Assembly: GCF_037975245.1 (NCBI RefSeq)
Contig: NC_092577.1
Span: 6,045,001-6,109,000, forward strand
From: Apostichopus japonicus
Lineage: Eukaryota; Echinodermata; Holothuroidea; Aspidochirotida; Stichopodidae
Direction of reading: 5' to 3'
DNA length: 64,000 nucleotides
The position numbers were made by a program, and so were the translations under genes. This document shows, piece by piece, positions 1-11,785 of the stretch. Below the pieces are notes generated by a model, which searched no databases, had not been told where the DNA came from, and worked only from the letters and a program-made list of their open reading frames with translations. Positions within the stretch are counted from its first letter, which is position 1, and the number at the start of each line of letters is the position of its first letter.

Positions 1-366
1 ACATGTATTTCAGTAGACTTCATTCTTGAACTATCTTTGCTTATAATTCCAATAGGTTAGAATCATATCTCATAACTATAACTACATATATATATCTGTA
101 ACAAGATGTAATTGATATAAAACAATACATTGATAACTTGTGACTTTCTCTTGGCGGGCTGTGTAGTTTAATGTAATATACATTTATCTAGATTTGTTTG
201 GCGCTGAATTTAATGTAAACATTCATGAAGTGGATTTTTTTTTCTAATTTTGTTTTCGATATTGCTTTTTTTGTATATTTAGTTAATCAATCAACATTAT
301 GTTCTTTTGGTATAGTTGACAGAAACTAACGTAACAAAACTGTTTTCATATGATGAACATACTTAC

Positions 367-1886
367 ATCAAATCTAGATGCAATCTCCAAGAGCTGGAAG
401 GTGGATCTCTGAAGAAGCTTGCTGTCCTCGTTCCTGATCCAAACTTCATCTGAACACAGATCCCTGACGGTGTCCTTGATTCCATCTACCTCACCAGTTT
501 GTTCCAGGATGCAGAGGATGGCAAACTTATCACCATCTTCTCTGCTCTTCAAGTATTCTATTATTCTCTTCCCAACTGCTGAGTTAATCCCACAGGTGAA
601 TCGATAGAGGTACTGAAGATTAAATGGATCCACTTTATCAAGAACATTCTCCAGCTCAGATGTACCTCTTGTAGCAGCTACAACTTCTACCAGTCTAAAA
701 GACGCAAACCATTCACAGAATAGTTGATGGTAGAACCTTACGTCAGTCCTTGTCTGTATGTCTGTAGCAGAAGTCTGTTCGTTTGTCACAGCAGACACTT
801 CTTCCTCTACCAAGATACCAACTGCAATATAATGTTGACAAAACCCTTGACCTAGTCGTGTACAGAGTCCATCCTTACGCCATGATAACTGTTTGTTTTC
901 ACCACAGAGACCTTCAAATGCTACTTTACTAAGTTCCTTGTATTTGACAGCATACTCAATAGTATACGCCTTTGCGCTTTTATCCATTGATTTGTTACTA
1001 AGATGACTATGGAAGCATTGGATCATGTAACTAAAGAACTCGGTGACTGACTTGAATTTCTGAAAATGTGTCTTTTCGTGGGACATGTGAGAAAACATGA
1101 CAAAGATGAGAGGAACTTGACATAAGTCATCCAGGATCGGGTTTGCTTTCAAAGCGCGCTTAACTTTAGCAACGCTTTCGTCATCTTCCCCAGTAACAGC
1201 CTTGCGAATGTACTGGTCGCGTGCTTTTTCGTCAAAGCCAACTAACCTAACAAATTTTGTGTTTGATTTGTCATAATCCTTCGGAAGATATCTGGTTGTC
1301 AGGGTAACATCAATATTCCCAAACAGATTGCTGGTAATGATACGTTCTACGTCACTTTCGGTAGCTCCGTCCCTATCAGGAAACTCATCATACCCGTCCA
1401 GGAGTACCTTTACAGAAGAACAGCTTTCAATGATATCTTTAATATCAGAAGATTTGATTCGAGGGTCGTTAGGTGCTAAGAACAGCTTAATTGCGTGATA
1501 GATAGATATCTTGCTGTTCAGTTGCCTCAACCGGAGCAGAATTAGAATCTCTACGTCTTTAAAAGGTGAATCCTTGACACCATTGCACCAATCGTAGGCG
1601 AGCTGTAGGGCCACTGTTGACTTACCATACCCGGCTTCTGCTTCTATGATGCGCCGTTTGGCTTTCATTCGAGGGTCTGTGAAGATATCTTTGTACGAAT
1701 CCACACGTACCCATGGTCCTCCTTTCTCCTGCGTCGCTCCTTCAACAACATTTATCTCTGTACCGCCCTCAACAAATACCTTGTTAACACAATATAGTCT
1801 GTCCTTGATGTACGGTATGGGCTGGATTGCGTCATATTGTAGTTTATACCTGCTCTTCAGAGAACTGATGAGAATGTCCTTTTTGT
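367..1886 (-). CDS. NACHT-domain exon of NLR-like receptor gene 1
   Basis: Large coding exon of a predicted cytosolic NOD-like receptor (STAND NTPase, innate sensing). On the minus strand it opens after a good acceptor (TTCTCTTTTCAG, AG at 1888-1887) and stays open for 506 codons to a strong donor (GAT|GTAAGT, GT at 366-365). It enters in phase 1 and leaves in phase 0. Counting from the aspartate of DSYKDIF as residue 2, Walker A is EAGYGKST (23-30) and Walker B is VLLDGYDEF (about 100-108). A sensor-like TLTTR follows, then the helical NACHT-associated region with FYHQLFCEWFASF and a QYLYRFTCGIN block. There is no upstream in-frame ATG in this exon, so the start lies in another exon. Gene 2 at 40-43 kb is a clear paralogue with identical exon phases. 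The C-terminal (LRR) exons lie left of the window. Reading past the donor would add only VSMFII before a stop, so splicing is more likely. Confidence 0.85.
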
Positions 1887-2017
1887 CTGAAAAGAGAACA
1901 AAAGTTGATTTGTAAGCATTATGTTTTGGTCAATAAAGTTGGGGCGTGTCAGTGCCTTTATAGACTGCCCTGGAAACAATTATGGCGGGCTAGGTGTTTG
2001 ATGTCACTGTGAACGAC

Positions 2018-2143
2018 AAAATTATACCAGTTAAATCGCAGTAATGTGCAAATTTATATCGCCGTATATGCGTCCATATAATACTTCAAATCAGTTAGGT
2101 CAAATCTAAAAGGTAGATGTCGATTTCAACTGGTATAATTATT
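2018..2143. repeat. Small inverted repeat in NLR gene 1 intron
   Basis: ATTATACCAGTT at the left and its reverse complement AACTGGTATAAT at the right enclose about 120 bp, and the arms continue imperfectly into AAATCG. The size and symmetry suggest a miniature DNA element or fold-back, without a clear target duplication. The rest of 1890-2557 shows no coding signal. Confidence 0.4.
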
Positions 2144-2561
2144 CTCGAGTTCAGTAGATGTTGACTTCATTCGCACTTTGTGAATTAAGTAATAATAACA
2201 TAAATATTTCAATACTTTGCTCTCGATCAGGTGGATTACTGTTTGATTCCCTTCTTTGCTACAAACTTAAACATTTTATAACTGAACTTAGTCCTGACTT
2301 GCAGTCCAGGAGTTAAAAGTACGAGATTTTTTCGGTGCATTTGATTATATCTATTATTATAAAAATGTATTATATCACATAATTTTACATAGTCACTCAT
2401 AACACATAACACAAATCTAGCATTTTATTTAAAAAATATAAATATAATGTGTAAAACAAATCATGTTGAACTCTCGATCATACACTGTAAGAGGAATAAC
2501 AATACTGAGGACTAAATCCTTATCAATGTTTTATTTTTAACATCAGCTTTCTTATGCTTAA

Positions 2562-4318
2562 AGTAGAACGATAGTGACAGAAAAAAAATCTCTCATTTTC
2601 ATATATTATGTAGTTTATATGTTACCAATCAACATATTTTTTTAATTTTCCAAATAGCACACCGGAAAGTTATAAAAAAGGGAATTAAAACATCGTTTTT
2701 TCGCCTCCGTAATTTAGGAATTTTCAAACACTGCAACGACCTTGAACAGCCCTCAGGTCAGTGAATGACGTCACTGTGATGATCTTTTCTGTTGTGAACT
2801 GTTCAGTACGGAGCTGTGCGTGCATTTCGTGTCAGCATAACTGTTATTTTCCGGCGTAATGTTCAAGACATAAATAGATAATGAATATCATAGTGTTTCT
2901 TGATTTCTTCACCACGTGTTTACAAGTTTTTTTTTACGAAATTTGCGGCGATTTCGCAACGATTTCCCAATATCTGAAGAGGTAACTCGCAAGCTGACCC
3001 AAAGTAACGTAAATCTCAAGATCACGTTTTTGGCGGCTTTTATACAGAGTGATGTATGAATGTGCTCACTTACCAGTTAAACTGGCACAATAACAATAGT
3101 GATGATAGTCTCAAACGTAGATTAGTATAACATCCGAAAGAAAATCCAAAGTTCTAAACAAAGTAGATTCGCTTGTATGCACTAGGCCTACTGTAAAACA
3201 TAAACGTTCCTTGTTCCGTGCGTCATTAAATCCAACAGAAAGGTTTCATTGAGCTTGAAATACAACCGCATTTGAACTCAATCGAGTTGTTAGTCTAGCT
3301 CGAACAATTTTCTCACTACATGCAATGCCTATTGCGTTTATTCACATGCATGCCTCGTGGTTTGGGCTTCAGGAGAAATCGTATTCTAGCCCAACTTCAC
3401 GTAGGTCCGCAAACGGTACTTTCACACTGTGCAAACATAAGTGACAGTGTGCGCTACCGTAAGTAATACTTAACCGATGTTTTGTTTCGCTCACACATTT
3501 CCTATTCGTATTACATTTAAAGTGGTTTGGAGGGTATGAACACATCTCTGCCCCCAAAAACTCTGCCTAAGCGACGTCCATGCCCCAATTGAAATTTGCA
3601 CGTGGATTCCCTCCTCACATAGTCATTAGGTTGTTCACGTCTGACATGTCTTCCAGTTCCAACACTTACTGTTGCATTTATCGGGATATATATAAATAAT
3701 GCGGCATAAAAGCATCAATCTTTCAAACTTGTATTACTTTAGTGACCTTGCCACACGCAAATTTCAATTGGGCCCGAGAATCATCTTCTGTGAAGTGGGC
3801 AGAACAAACTTTCACATTCTTGCCATGAGAAACTCCTGGTGCGATGAAGTCTTTCCTGGTTCTCCTCACAAATCGTATCCAGAGTTTCCGATATCTCTCA
3901 CTACTTTTTCCGCTTGGAAAATTGAAAAAAACTTATTGTAGAGTCCACATTCGTTCTGTTGCATCCCCCTACAACGCAATTTCTTGGATTTTGCTAGTGG
4001 TTTACGTTGTTTGTCGAGTCCAATATAGAGTAGGTTGCAACTAAACTTACACACTAAGTGCACACTGCTGAAGTACACTCACGTTGTTATCATCATAATG
4101 ACGTCACATGTCACTGTAGATCACGTGATCATCATATCGCTTTTCGCGAAAAGCCCATTTTTTGTTTAAAAAATCAACGAGTTTAGGAATTTTTTTTAAG
4201 CCTTTCCCAACATCGGATTAACTTGAATTTTCACATGTGTAAAATGGAAACCAACTAGAATACTCTTGAATAAAATCGTATTTTTTCGTCGATGGTGAAA
4301 AATCACTATCGTTCATCT
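2562..4318 (-). mobile_element. Kolobok-type DNA transposon copy A (TTAA-flanked, THAP relic)
   Basis: A 1,757-bp element flanked by TTAA at 2558-2561 and 4319-4322. Its ends are inverted: AGTAGAACGATAGTGA at the left, and AGATGAACGATAGTGA when the right end is reverse-complemented. TTAA target duplication together with a THAP DNA-binding domain is the known signature of the Kolobok superfamily. A broken THAP domain lies near the right end on the minus strand. A TGACGTCA palindrome lies about 205 bp inside each end. No complete transposase core was seen, so this copy is probably non-autonomous. Confidence 0.7.
3770..3990 (-). pseudogene. Broken THAP DNA-binding domain in TTAA element A
   Basis: The minus strand reads CVVGGC (first cysteine codon 3978-3976), then a stretch with SFFQFSKRKK, then two stops. 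After a frame change it reads RKDFIAP and KVCSAHFTEDD (cysteine codon 3806-3804). The C-x4-C pair followed by C-x2-H-F is the C2CH zinc site of THAP domains, and the spacing fits the family. At least two stops and one frame change break it. The position near the element end and the inward orientation match the N-terminus of a Kolobok transposase. Confidence 0.65.
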
Positions 4319-4322
4319 TTAA

Positions 4323-5010
4323 GTAACTAATATAACACTATGTAATCACAACAAACCTTGCACTGTAAGGCGCTCCATCGATTATGACGTCACAACAACT
4401 TTCGGGGAATAAACTTGGGTCTTCACTTTTGTTTTCCTTTGAGTGATATTATCCATGATTATCTCTCAAAGCGATGATCTGTTGAATATAAAGATACAGT
4501 ATGCATGGATAAAACTAACTTAACAAAATTATCATAAATCAATGTGTAATTCTATAAGTCAACAGAACCAGTCACTTTACCAACAGGTCTCTGGCTCGAC
4601 AAAGATTACATCAAAGTGAATCTCTCCTTATCTCTTATTAACTGTTTATTCTTTACACAAAACATCGACCTTTGAGGTAATCTAATATCAACCCACCCTG
4701 AAAATTCAACTCTCTGTTTTGTTATCAATATTCACGATATCCTTTTAGAATGTCACCTACAGCTCATCATTTTAGATGGCGGGCTTCACATTTATTGCCA
4801 GGCTCACTCTCTTAATTGTAGATGTAACGGTTATTATTTGCATGTTAAAGAAGCTGTTTGAGTTAATTTTTATTATTCTATCGATGCTAATCGAAAGTGA
4901 CATCAGATAAAAAATGTACGTCCTACGTTTGACTATAGTCAAGGTTCATTGCAAAAAGTAGGCTAAGGTTAAAATCTGTTTCCTTTGTTAAACATTTTCC
5001 AATTTGATCT
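4323..5010. other. Spacer between the two TTAA elements
   Basis: AT-rich intergenic or intronic DNA of about 690 bp with no supported gene. It contains one TGACGTCA palindrome at 4385-4392. No repeat or conserved ORF was recognised. Confidence 0.5.
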
Positions 5011-5371
5011 TTAAAGAGGCCATGACACGAAAAATCCAACTCATCGAGAGTAACTTCCTCTGAATCTATGAGAAAATCTATGTTCAAAACTATCCTCAAC
5101 ACCTTGAAAACCTCAAGGACTAATTAGTAATTAACGTTTTAATATTCGCATCCGAAAATAGATATCTGAGAATGCGATTTCACAACAAGACAATGATGAC
5201 GTCATGTTAGGAACACACGTGCAAAGCTCAGGCATGTATCGGATGCGCGACGATCATACCGTTCCATATACAGTACACGCACATTTACACTGAGAGAACA
5301 ACCACTGTATTACGCTATATCGTTAGAAATTTCAAGTTTGTTTTACAACTGTTGTAAACTATCCGAGAGAA

Positions 5372-5572
5372 ATGCCGGTCCGTTGTGTTGTTGGGGCTGC
5401 ATAAATATCATTACCCATGCAATTAGCCTTCATCCATGGCTGAAGGACGAAAAAAAACACGGCGATTATGACCATGTTAGTGCACAACACCAGCGCCGAT
5501 TTCACTGGGCCTAGCCAGTATGCAGCTCCGAATGAAGCGAACACTTCACGGAAGCATACTACGATCCCTCCT
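5372..5572 (+). pseudogene. Broken THAP domain in TTAA element B
   Basis: From an ATG, MPVRCVVGA is the typical opening of a THAP domain. A +1 shift gives CINIITHAISLHPWLKDEK and QRRFHWA, with the conserved proline and tryptophan region. After another shift, SEHFTEAYYDPS carries the C-x2-H-F equivalent (CSSE*SEHF, with a stop inside). The order and spacing are those of a THAP zinc finger, disabled by at least two shifts and stops. It sits about 360 bp inside the left end of the element and points inward. Confidence 0.65.
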
Positions 5573-6946
5573 TTTTGTTATGAAATAAAACAAATGGACT
5601 TTAACGGTTCGACATAAAAGAGTCATTCTTCTGTCAAGTAATCCACAAAAAACTACTCTGAAGACCAGATCGGGGAACAGGAAACCTCCAATGGGGCAAG
5701 TGGCGATCCTTAGAAGGTAGCGCGCCGAGCACTAGTAGTACTATAGTATTAGCGTTACTACACTGAAGTCGCAATAGACGAAGAGATTTTACTGTATCAT
5801 CTAAATTAACACCCCCTTCAATGCTCTATTGTATACTAATAAGCTATGAGGTTAGCTTCAGAAGCGATGGGTTACATCTTCTTGTGAACAAATCTCAGTG
5901 CCCCAATTTATTTCTGGAATATGCTGGATCAGTTAATTATAGCAATAATTTCTTATTCCTATTCCAGGAAAACCATTTATTATGTTGTGGAGGGAGTGGG
6001 GGTAATGGGGATGAGTCAAAATAGGTAGGTAAAAAGATTTTATTCCAAAGGTTGTTTAATTAAATCTCAAAGCGATTTATTTTAAAGTCACAGAGCCAAA
6101 AATTCACACAACATAGTTCAAGTGTTAAATCATTGAACAAAATTTATTCAATATCAGTTCTAGACAGTCATTCTGGACAATCTGAACTAACATTAACAAC
6201 AATCATTGTATTATATGACATAAAAGTAAAACTGTACTTTCCATAAACATTATCATTCTTAAATTACACTAATGTAATTTGTGACATCATAGGAGGTTAA
6301 AAGAAAACAACTTACATGAATTTTTTGCTTTAAGCCTACAAAGCAGTTGCATGTCCATCGCTATTAATCGTTGTTGTGACAAATTAATTAGAATAATCCA
6401 GAAGCAAATACAATACAGGGTTATTTAAACCAAGAAACACTGCACGACGCAACTCACATGCAAAAATGTTACCCACGCACGACGACACGTACAACACTGA
6501 TGGGCAATGTGAAACACAGCATCACACGCATTAAAACAATCGAAGACCATTAACAGGGTGTACTGCTGAGTTTTTGAAGAAAGACTACAAAACAAACCAA
6601 CTGCTGCTGAAGAAACAGTCTAAACATTGCTGCCTCCATTGGTCTTTATTATGACTTTTCTGTCAAATATCATTGGTGATATGGATATTTTGGCTTCCAG
6701 ATTAAAGGTACGAATCAAACGAGGTAAATGCCCCTAAAAAGGTCAATGCCCGTTCCCTTATGCACATATTATATGACATCACGGTCACGCCAATACTTGT
6801 GTCCAAATGCTTCAAAACATGCCTTTTCTTTTATTGTTGATGTTGGGTCTGGAAAATAACCTTTCATCCTGAATTAAAAGTCTTGAATTTCAATATATCA
6901 ACACTGAGGGAACCCTGACGGATTGATAATCCAACACAATCGTAGT

Positions 6947-7837
6947 TTAGAAAGGCTTCCTATACAATGAGTTTTCTCCTGGCAACTTGAATCCAGTGTA
7001 ATGACCATTGGCTGGAAAATCACTTCTGATCCTTTGGACTGCACATGATGGTAGCACAACCCTGACGTGTCTTGCTAGGAACCCCAAGTATCATTGAACC
7101 TGTTGACCGTAGGCTATGTATCTGTACTGCCTGGGAAAAAATTTATGAAAGTTCAAAATGTATTAATGTTGGCCATGATGTCCACAATAACAAGCAGGCA
7201 CACAATGTAGGCCTACAGTTATGGTTACATTTGTTGTGATTTTACACCTTCCATGTATCATGAAACATTCTTTTGTTTCAGAAAATTGATTTGCAAAACT
7301 CCAGGCCAAAGTACTAGCCAAGTAATAATGAGTATGAAATAACACATATGCCTACCTAGCATGGCTGCATAATGCAACTTACATCCCCGAGCCAAACTTT
7401 CAGTATGCAACCAACCCTACTAGTACTACACACTCTACATATGGCTTGTAAGATACCGTAACACAACGCACAATACGGTTTAGGGTGTTCCGCGAATTCC
7501 AACAACACATGCACAAAATGGACTGGATTTTGTTTTTAAATGCTTCGTTAATAAATTCTTACCACGTTGTATGTTCCTTGCAATGGTTTCGAACGGATTT
7601 CTTCTTCGATATGTTGTGGAGCTTCAATTTCGGCTCGTTTAACAGGCTCGAACTGATACGGTTCTAACACCTCCGCTCCACCCTCAGCGTTCGGTTCAAT
7701 ATTGGAATGATCATCGCCTTCACTCTCTGCTTCGAATATGAGAAAGGGCACTCTAATTATAGCCCAATTTCACTGCCTAGTGAAGAACCATTATCACTTT
7801 GAACTTCGGTTGCCGCATTTGGCTCTGGATCCGCCAT
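6947..7837 (-). pseudogene. Degenerate P2X7 ballast-domain-like gene in TTAA element B
   Basis: An ATG in good context (GAAATGGCGG, 7837) opens MADPEPNAATEVQSD and stops at 7757-7759. The next frame carries an acidic stretch and PYQFEPVK, then a donor (AACGTG|GTAAGA near 7560). A later exon (7130-6947) opens after TTTTTTCCCAG and reads RYIAYGQQVQ*, then HVRVVLPSCAVQRIRSDFP and YTGFKLPGE. PYQFEP, RVVLPSCAV and YTGF are hallmarks of the cysteine-rich cytosolic ballast domain of P2X7 receptors and its stand-alone invertebrate relatives. The zinc-binding middle part was not found. There is no channel part, so this is not a receptor gene. The convergent position to a THAP gene suggests it belongs to the transposon. 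Confidence 0.65.
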
Positions 7838-8380
7838 TTCACAGGAAATTTTGATTTGATATCGCACTTGTGATCGGTGTTTTGTTTAGTAACTACTAGT
7901 GGTATGTGTACTTGTCTACTGTGTACGTGAATGGTACCGTAGCAGCGACAACAAATATGTGTTCAAAACGTGACGTCACATGACGTCATGCGAATCGGAA
8001 AATTTTCGAGTAAACAAAGTTTCAAACGCCGAAAAGGGTAAATTCATTCTCAATTTTCGACTTGAAAAATCAAGTTTTAAACTGGCAGATTGGTTGATAC
8101 ATGTTTTAGAGAACATTCTTTGATGGATCCCAAAAATATAGGACTTTGAAATTTTCGTGTCATGGCCACTTTAATGTGTGTTATAATGTAATACAAAGCG
8201 CGAAAGTGACGAAATATTAACGTGAGGATCTAATCAAATTGATTAATTATTCCTCAGTAACCTTTATTTGATGAAATTAGAGAGAAAGATGACCCACTGT
8301 TATCAATACACACTCTTGTGTATAGTATTAGCCTACCAGGTTAACATTGTTAGCCTAAGTTAAACTGCTGTTTTAAGCGG

Positions 8381-9611
8381 CCGTGGCGTCACTGGACTTT
8401 TCAGTCTGGGGGGCGGCACAGGGGGCACCAGCATTTCATGGGGGGGGGGCACTTTGGTGGAAACGGATCGCCGTCCTGGGGGAGGGGTCTAAGGGTGCCC
8501 CCTCCCCTTTGGAAAATTTTTGCATACGTAGGAAGGGCTAGATGCAAAATGGTGCCACATTTGATGCTAAATTCGTTCTGAAGATATCTCCAGAAATTGC
8601 TATTTTTGAGGTAATGATTTTAACAACGCGCAGAATTTTGCAGAGGATATGAACCACATGCTGTCGATATTATGTCTAATCCTATCAATAGAACCTACAT
8701 TTGTTCAATTAATGTGTGCATGACCCCCGACTCCTTTCTTGTCCTTCTTGTTTTCGCCCATTATCTATTAAGATTTAACAGGTTCCAGCATCGTTATTGG
8801 CTCCTATCAGGGATCTCACCATGCAATCCAAACTTTGATCACACATCGAGTATGGCTCAGTATGCAGGTGTGAACATTCGCCATTTGTTCCTACAAGCAT
8901 CTGACCTCAAATGACCTCTGCACCCCCTACACAACAGGGTTAATATATGGGTCCACAAAAAATACGGGATTCTCAAATTTGTTTCGAAATCAAGGTTAGG
9001 GTTCAGAGCAACGATATTACTCATCGGTCCAGAAAAAAAAAGCGCGTTCTTTCATATTCTGATGTCAGAATCATGAGAAAGGTCCAGAAATAGTGTTCTC
9101 TGGAGAGAAGGGGTGGCCTACTAATTTTCAGGAATTTTATTGGACTGCACCTAGTGATTCTCTGAATATTCGTCCTACTTCCTAGGAAATAAAAACACGG
9201 CTGCAGCACAGCCAGAACAGGGAAATTCATTGTTTTGAACGATGAGTCATGTAGCTCGCGAAGCGGATGTGTATAGCCGCTGGTAAGGCGTGAGCACTGA
9301 CACATTCAATGTAAATATTGACACCTGTTGTGATGGCGCGGGTTACGACTTCGATACCCGACGGTCAAGGATAAACTTTTTCATTTTCTCGCAGCTCATT
9401 TGAAGAAAATACGAATTACTGTGCTTCTTTGTCCATATGAAAAACCAACTCAGATGATGGGAGTTGAATATAACAAAATATATATATATTTTTTACCAAC
9501 CCAAATCTTAGATGGGGGCACTCGGTTTTTCAGGGGGGGGGGGGCACGTGCCCCCCCCCCCCCCGCCCCCTGCCCCCCCCCCCCCCCACCTCCCCCTTGG
9601 CGACGCCACTG
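8381..9611. mobile_element. hAT-type non-autonomous element, 8-bp target duplication
   Basis: A 1,231-bp element. The left end starts CCGTGGCGTCACTGG and the right end reverse-complements to CAGTGGCGTCGCCAAGG. The flanks TTAAGCGG (8373-8380) and TTAAGCGC (9612-9619) are an 8-bp target duplication with one mismatch. Subterminal G-rich and C-rich tracts with GGGGCACGTGCCCC (9541-9554) are typical of this family. No transposase is visible. A tRNA-like stretch lies inside. Confidence 0.7.
9245..9372 (+). repeat. Possible tRNA-derived SINE fragment inside the hAT element
   Basis: GTAGCTCGCGAAGCGG and GGTAAGGCGTGAGCAC resemble tRNA-like heads of SINEs. ACTTCGATACCCG resembles a pol III B box (GGTTCGAnnCC) with changes. 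No full cloverleaf can be drawn, so this is a degenerate relic at best. Confidence 0.3.
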
Positions 9612-9619
9612 TTAAGCGC

Positions 9620-11603
9620 CACGACTGAGACTCGGGCATAGGAAAATATTAGTAACGGTTCCTTCATAAACTATATTAGTTTTAATCTCACATGATTTAT
9701 ATTTTTCTAATAATTTCAGAAAAGTAACAATTACGATTCATCCGTTCTGATCACCCTGATAAAGCAAAATATATACGTCATGTGATTGCTAACTTACAAC
9801 AAAAAAACATAAAAATTAGTTAACTTCTTAAACTAAATCTGTTTATACTATTGTTTTAATATTAATAATCTTCCTAATTATCAGGAAGTTTGTAGAGTTC
9901 AATAATACTGTAATGCTTCACCGTGGTTTTACTAGGCTAATAGAACTTCATTCCCACCGGGTAAGCCTTTAACTTATTCAATGTTCTCTTTACTTCCCAC
10001 ATATATGCCTAACTTATACCATGTTCGATGAACTTCCCACTAGATTTATCTTAGTAAAACTGATCCAATGGTCCATATTCTTCCCACATGATTTATTCCA
10101 TGTTCTATACGGATAGAAAGTAAGACAACTGCATCTCTCTCATGCATATAACTGCAAGCTGAAAATAAGCCTATACCTTGAGGAATCTGTTAACTGATTT
10201 TCATCCCGATTCATACATTTAAGTTGGACCTAAGCCTAAAGGCGCGAACGGCTTGCTATGAAAGTATTACAATTCTTCATTTCTGTTTCGACAGGACTCA
10301 CTGTTAGTTTATTTATAATCTGGTCTGACAGCGATAAAGTGAAAGGAGAGCACGTTCTGATTGGAAGAGATATGTTGTAGCTGCATGAATGAACTATTAA
10401 ATAACCAGGATTTACATAATTATAGTTTGACTAACATGAGCTTAAAATTCTTCCCTTCAAATAAATACAATCGACATTGATATATGATCATACAGACATG
10501 GATTATAATTCTTATACATTGAATTTGCCTTGAAGACGCCATGTATGTATAGTAATAGATTGTCATAAATTTAACATAGCCTGTGTTATATATGACTTGT
10601 TTAGTATATCAGTACATAGCCTGTGTTATTTATGACGTGTTTAGTATATCAGTTTATAGCTTCACACCATTACTGTCTCCTGTACGTTACTTACCAGTAC
10701 GATCATCGCTTTGTGGGTTTATCATCCAGAGTAAAATTTAAGTCTAAAATCCTTTAATCCTTTAATAACAGATGAAAATTACGAAAGAAGAATATATGGA
10801 AACAGGAATGAAGAACATCCAATTGACAAGATGGCGTCGTGTGGGTCATGTGACGTTCTAATATACGAACCTGGATGCTAAATAGATATCGATAGGAATC
10901 AGTCTATATTTGAACTGGTTTCAAAGTTCATGTTTTATAGTTTACACAATCAAAGACTTTATTTGATAATACAATTCATATCTGATATTTATGCCTTGCT
11001 GTGTTTATTCTGTCATATCAGCCTTTCTAAAGTACCTGCTGTACGTATATGAATTGCTCTCTGTTACGTCCATTAATACATAAACATTGTAAGATTCCGA
11101 TGTATTTTGTCCTATGTGCGTAATATGCCTGTAAAGTACGCAAACTGTGTAGATGAAACTACAAGCGGCGATGGCCAACTCTGAATATGTCTTGACAAGA
11201 AATCTACATATTGGTTTACGTAAATGAAAACCACTTTAACACCAATGTTTATTACACAAATAAAAACAAGGAAAGAAATTATACACGATTTGACAAAAAA
11301 AAAAAAAAAAAAATAATGAGCTATAGAGCGGTATTCTAACAAGTAATATTTAGATTGCAAGGGTCCGTGTTTAGAGTCCCGTTCTAGAAACATACTATTT
11401 TACTCTGTTCAAATTGATCGTCCCGGTCAGTTTTCCGTTGATTAACTTCAGCAAGAGACATTTGAGCACTCTGATGTATATTAAAACTATAAAGCAGGTC
11501 CATATAAGTAACCCTCAACGCAATGTTTTACTAATAAATACTTAAACAGTGAAGTGAGAGGTGATGATACAACCGTAGCCCGAGTCCACATCTCACCAGG
11601 ATG
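9620..11603. other. Gene-poor spacer with small repeats
   Basis: AT-rich DNA with no supported gene apart from the weak exon candidate at 10695-10725. It holds a 40-bp tandem pair (10575-10654, CATAGCCTGTGTTAT unit) and an A-rich run at about 11296-11313. After the run comes a tRNA-like stretch (AGCTATAGAGCGG ... TTTAGAGTCCCG, to about 11390) that may be an old SINE head. Confidence 0.45.
10695..10725 (-). CDS. Possible first coding exon of NLR gene 1
   Basis: A minus-strand ATG opens ten codons (MINPQSDDRT) and ends one base into a codon at a good donor (CTG|GTAAGT). The phase matches the phase-1 acceptor of the NACHT exon at 1886 and would give ...DDRT-DKKDIL. The implied intron of about 8.8 kb would contain the two TTAA elements and a hAT. 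The only support is ATG, donor and phase, which can arise by chance, so this is a weak candidate. Confidence 0.2.
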
Positions 11604-11785
11604 ATTGCAACCATGGGCGTCAATCCAGGGGGGGGGGGGCGGGGGGACACGCCCCCCACATTTCGATGGGTGGGGGAAACAATATGTCCCCCACCGTTTG
11701 GAAAAAGAGTAATGTCGTGTCTCTATTTGGTTAGGACTTACACATCTTAGGATTCATATCATCGAATATCACTCAATGTTGCTGA

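Larger units (their letters stand above)
5015..8170. mobile_element. Kolobok-type DNA transposon copy B with THAP and P2X7-like genes
   Basis: A 3,156-bp element flanked by TTAA at 5011-5014 and 8171-8174. The ends are AGAGGCCATGACACGAAAAA at the left and AGTGGCCATGACACGAAAAT at the right (reverse-complemented), so the terminal inverted repeat is about 19 bp with one internal mismatch. A THAP relic runs inward from the left end (plus) and a P2X7-ballast-like gene runs inward from the right end (minus). TGACGTCA palindromes lie about 185 bp from both ends (5197; 7971 and 7981), where promoters of the two convergent genes would be expected. Both genes carry stops, so this copy is dead, but the architecture is nearly complete. 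Confidence 0.75.

Noticed and set aside
5359-5544. 61-residue minus-strand ORF with hydrophobic stretches
   Set aside because: It is the antisense shadow of the THAP relic on the plus strand.
6947-7837. A true P2X receptor gene
   Set aside because: Only the cytosolic ballast-like part is present. No transmembrane or extracellular channel sequence was found, and stops interrupt the frame.
9400-9615. 71-residue plus-strand ORF with a proline-rich end
   Set aside because: It comes from the C-rich subterminal tract of a hAT element.
9245-11390. Functional tRNA genes
   Set aside because: Two tRNA-like stretches have partial A and B boxes, but no cloverleaf can be folded by eye.
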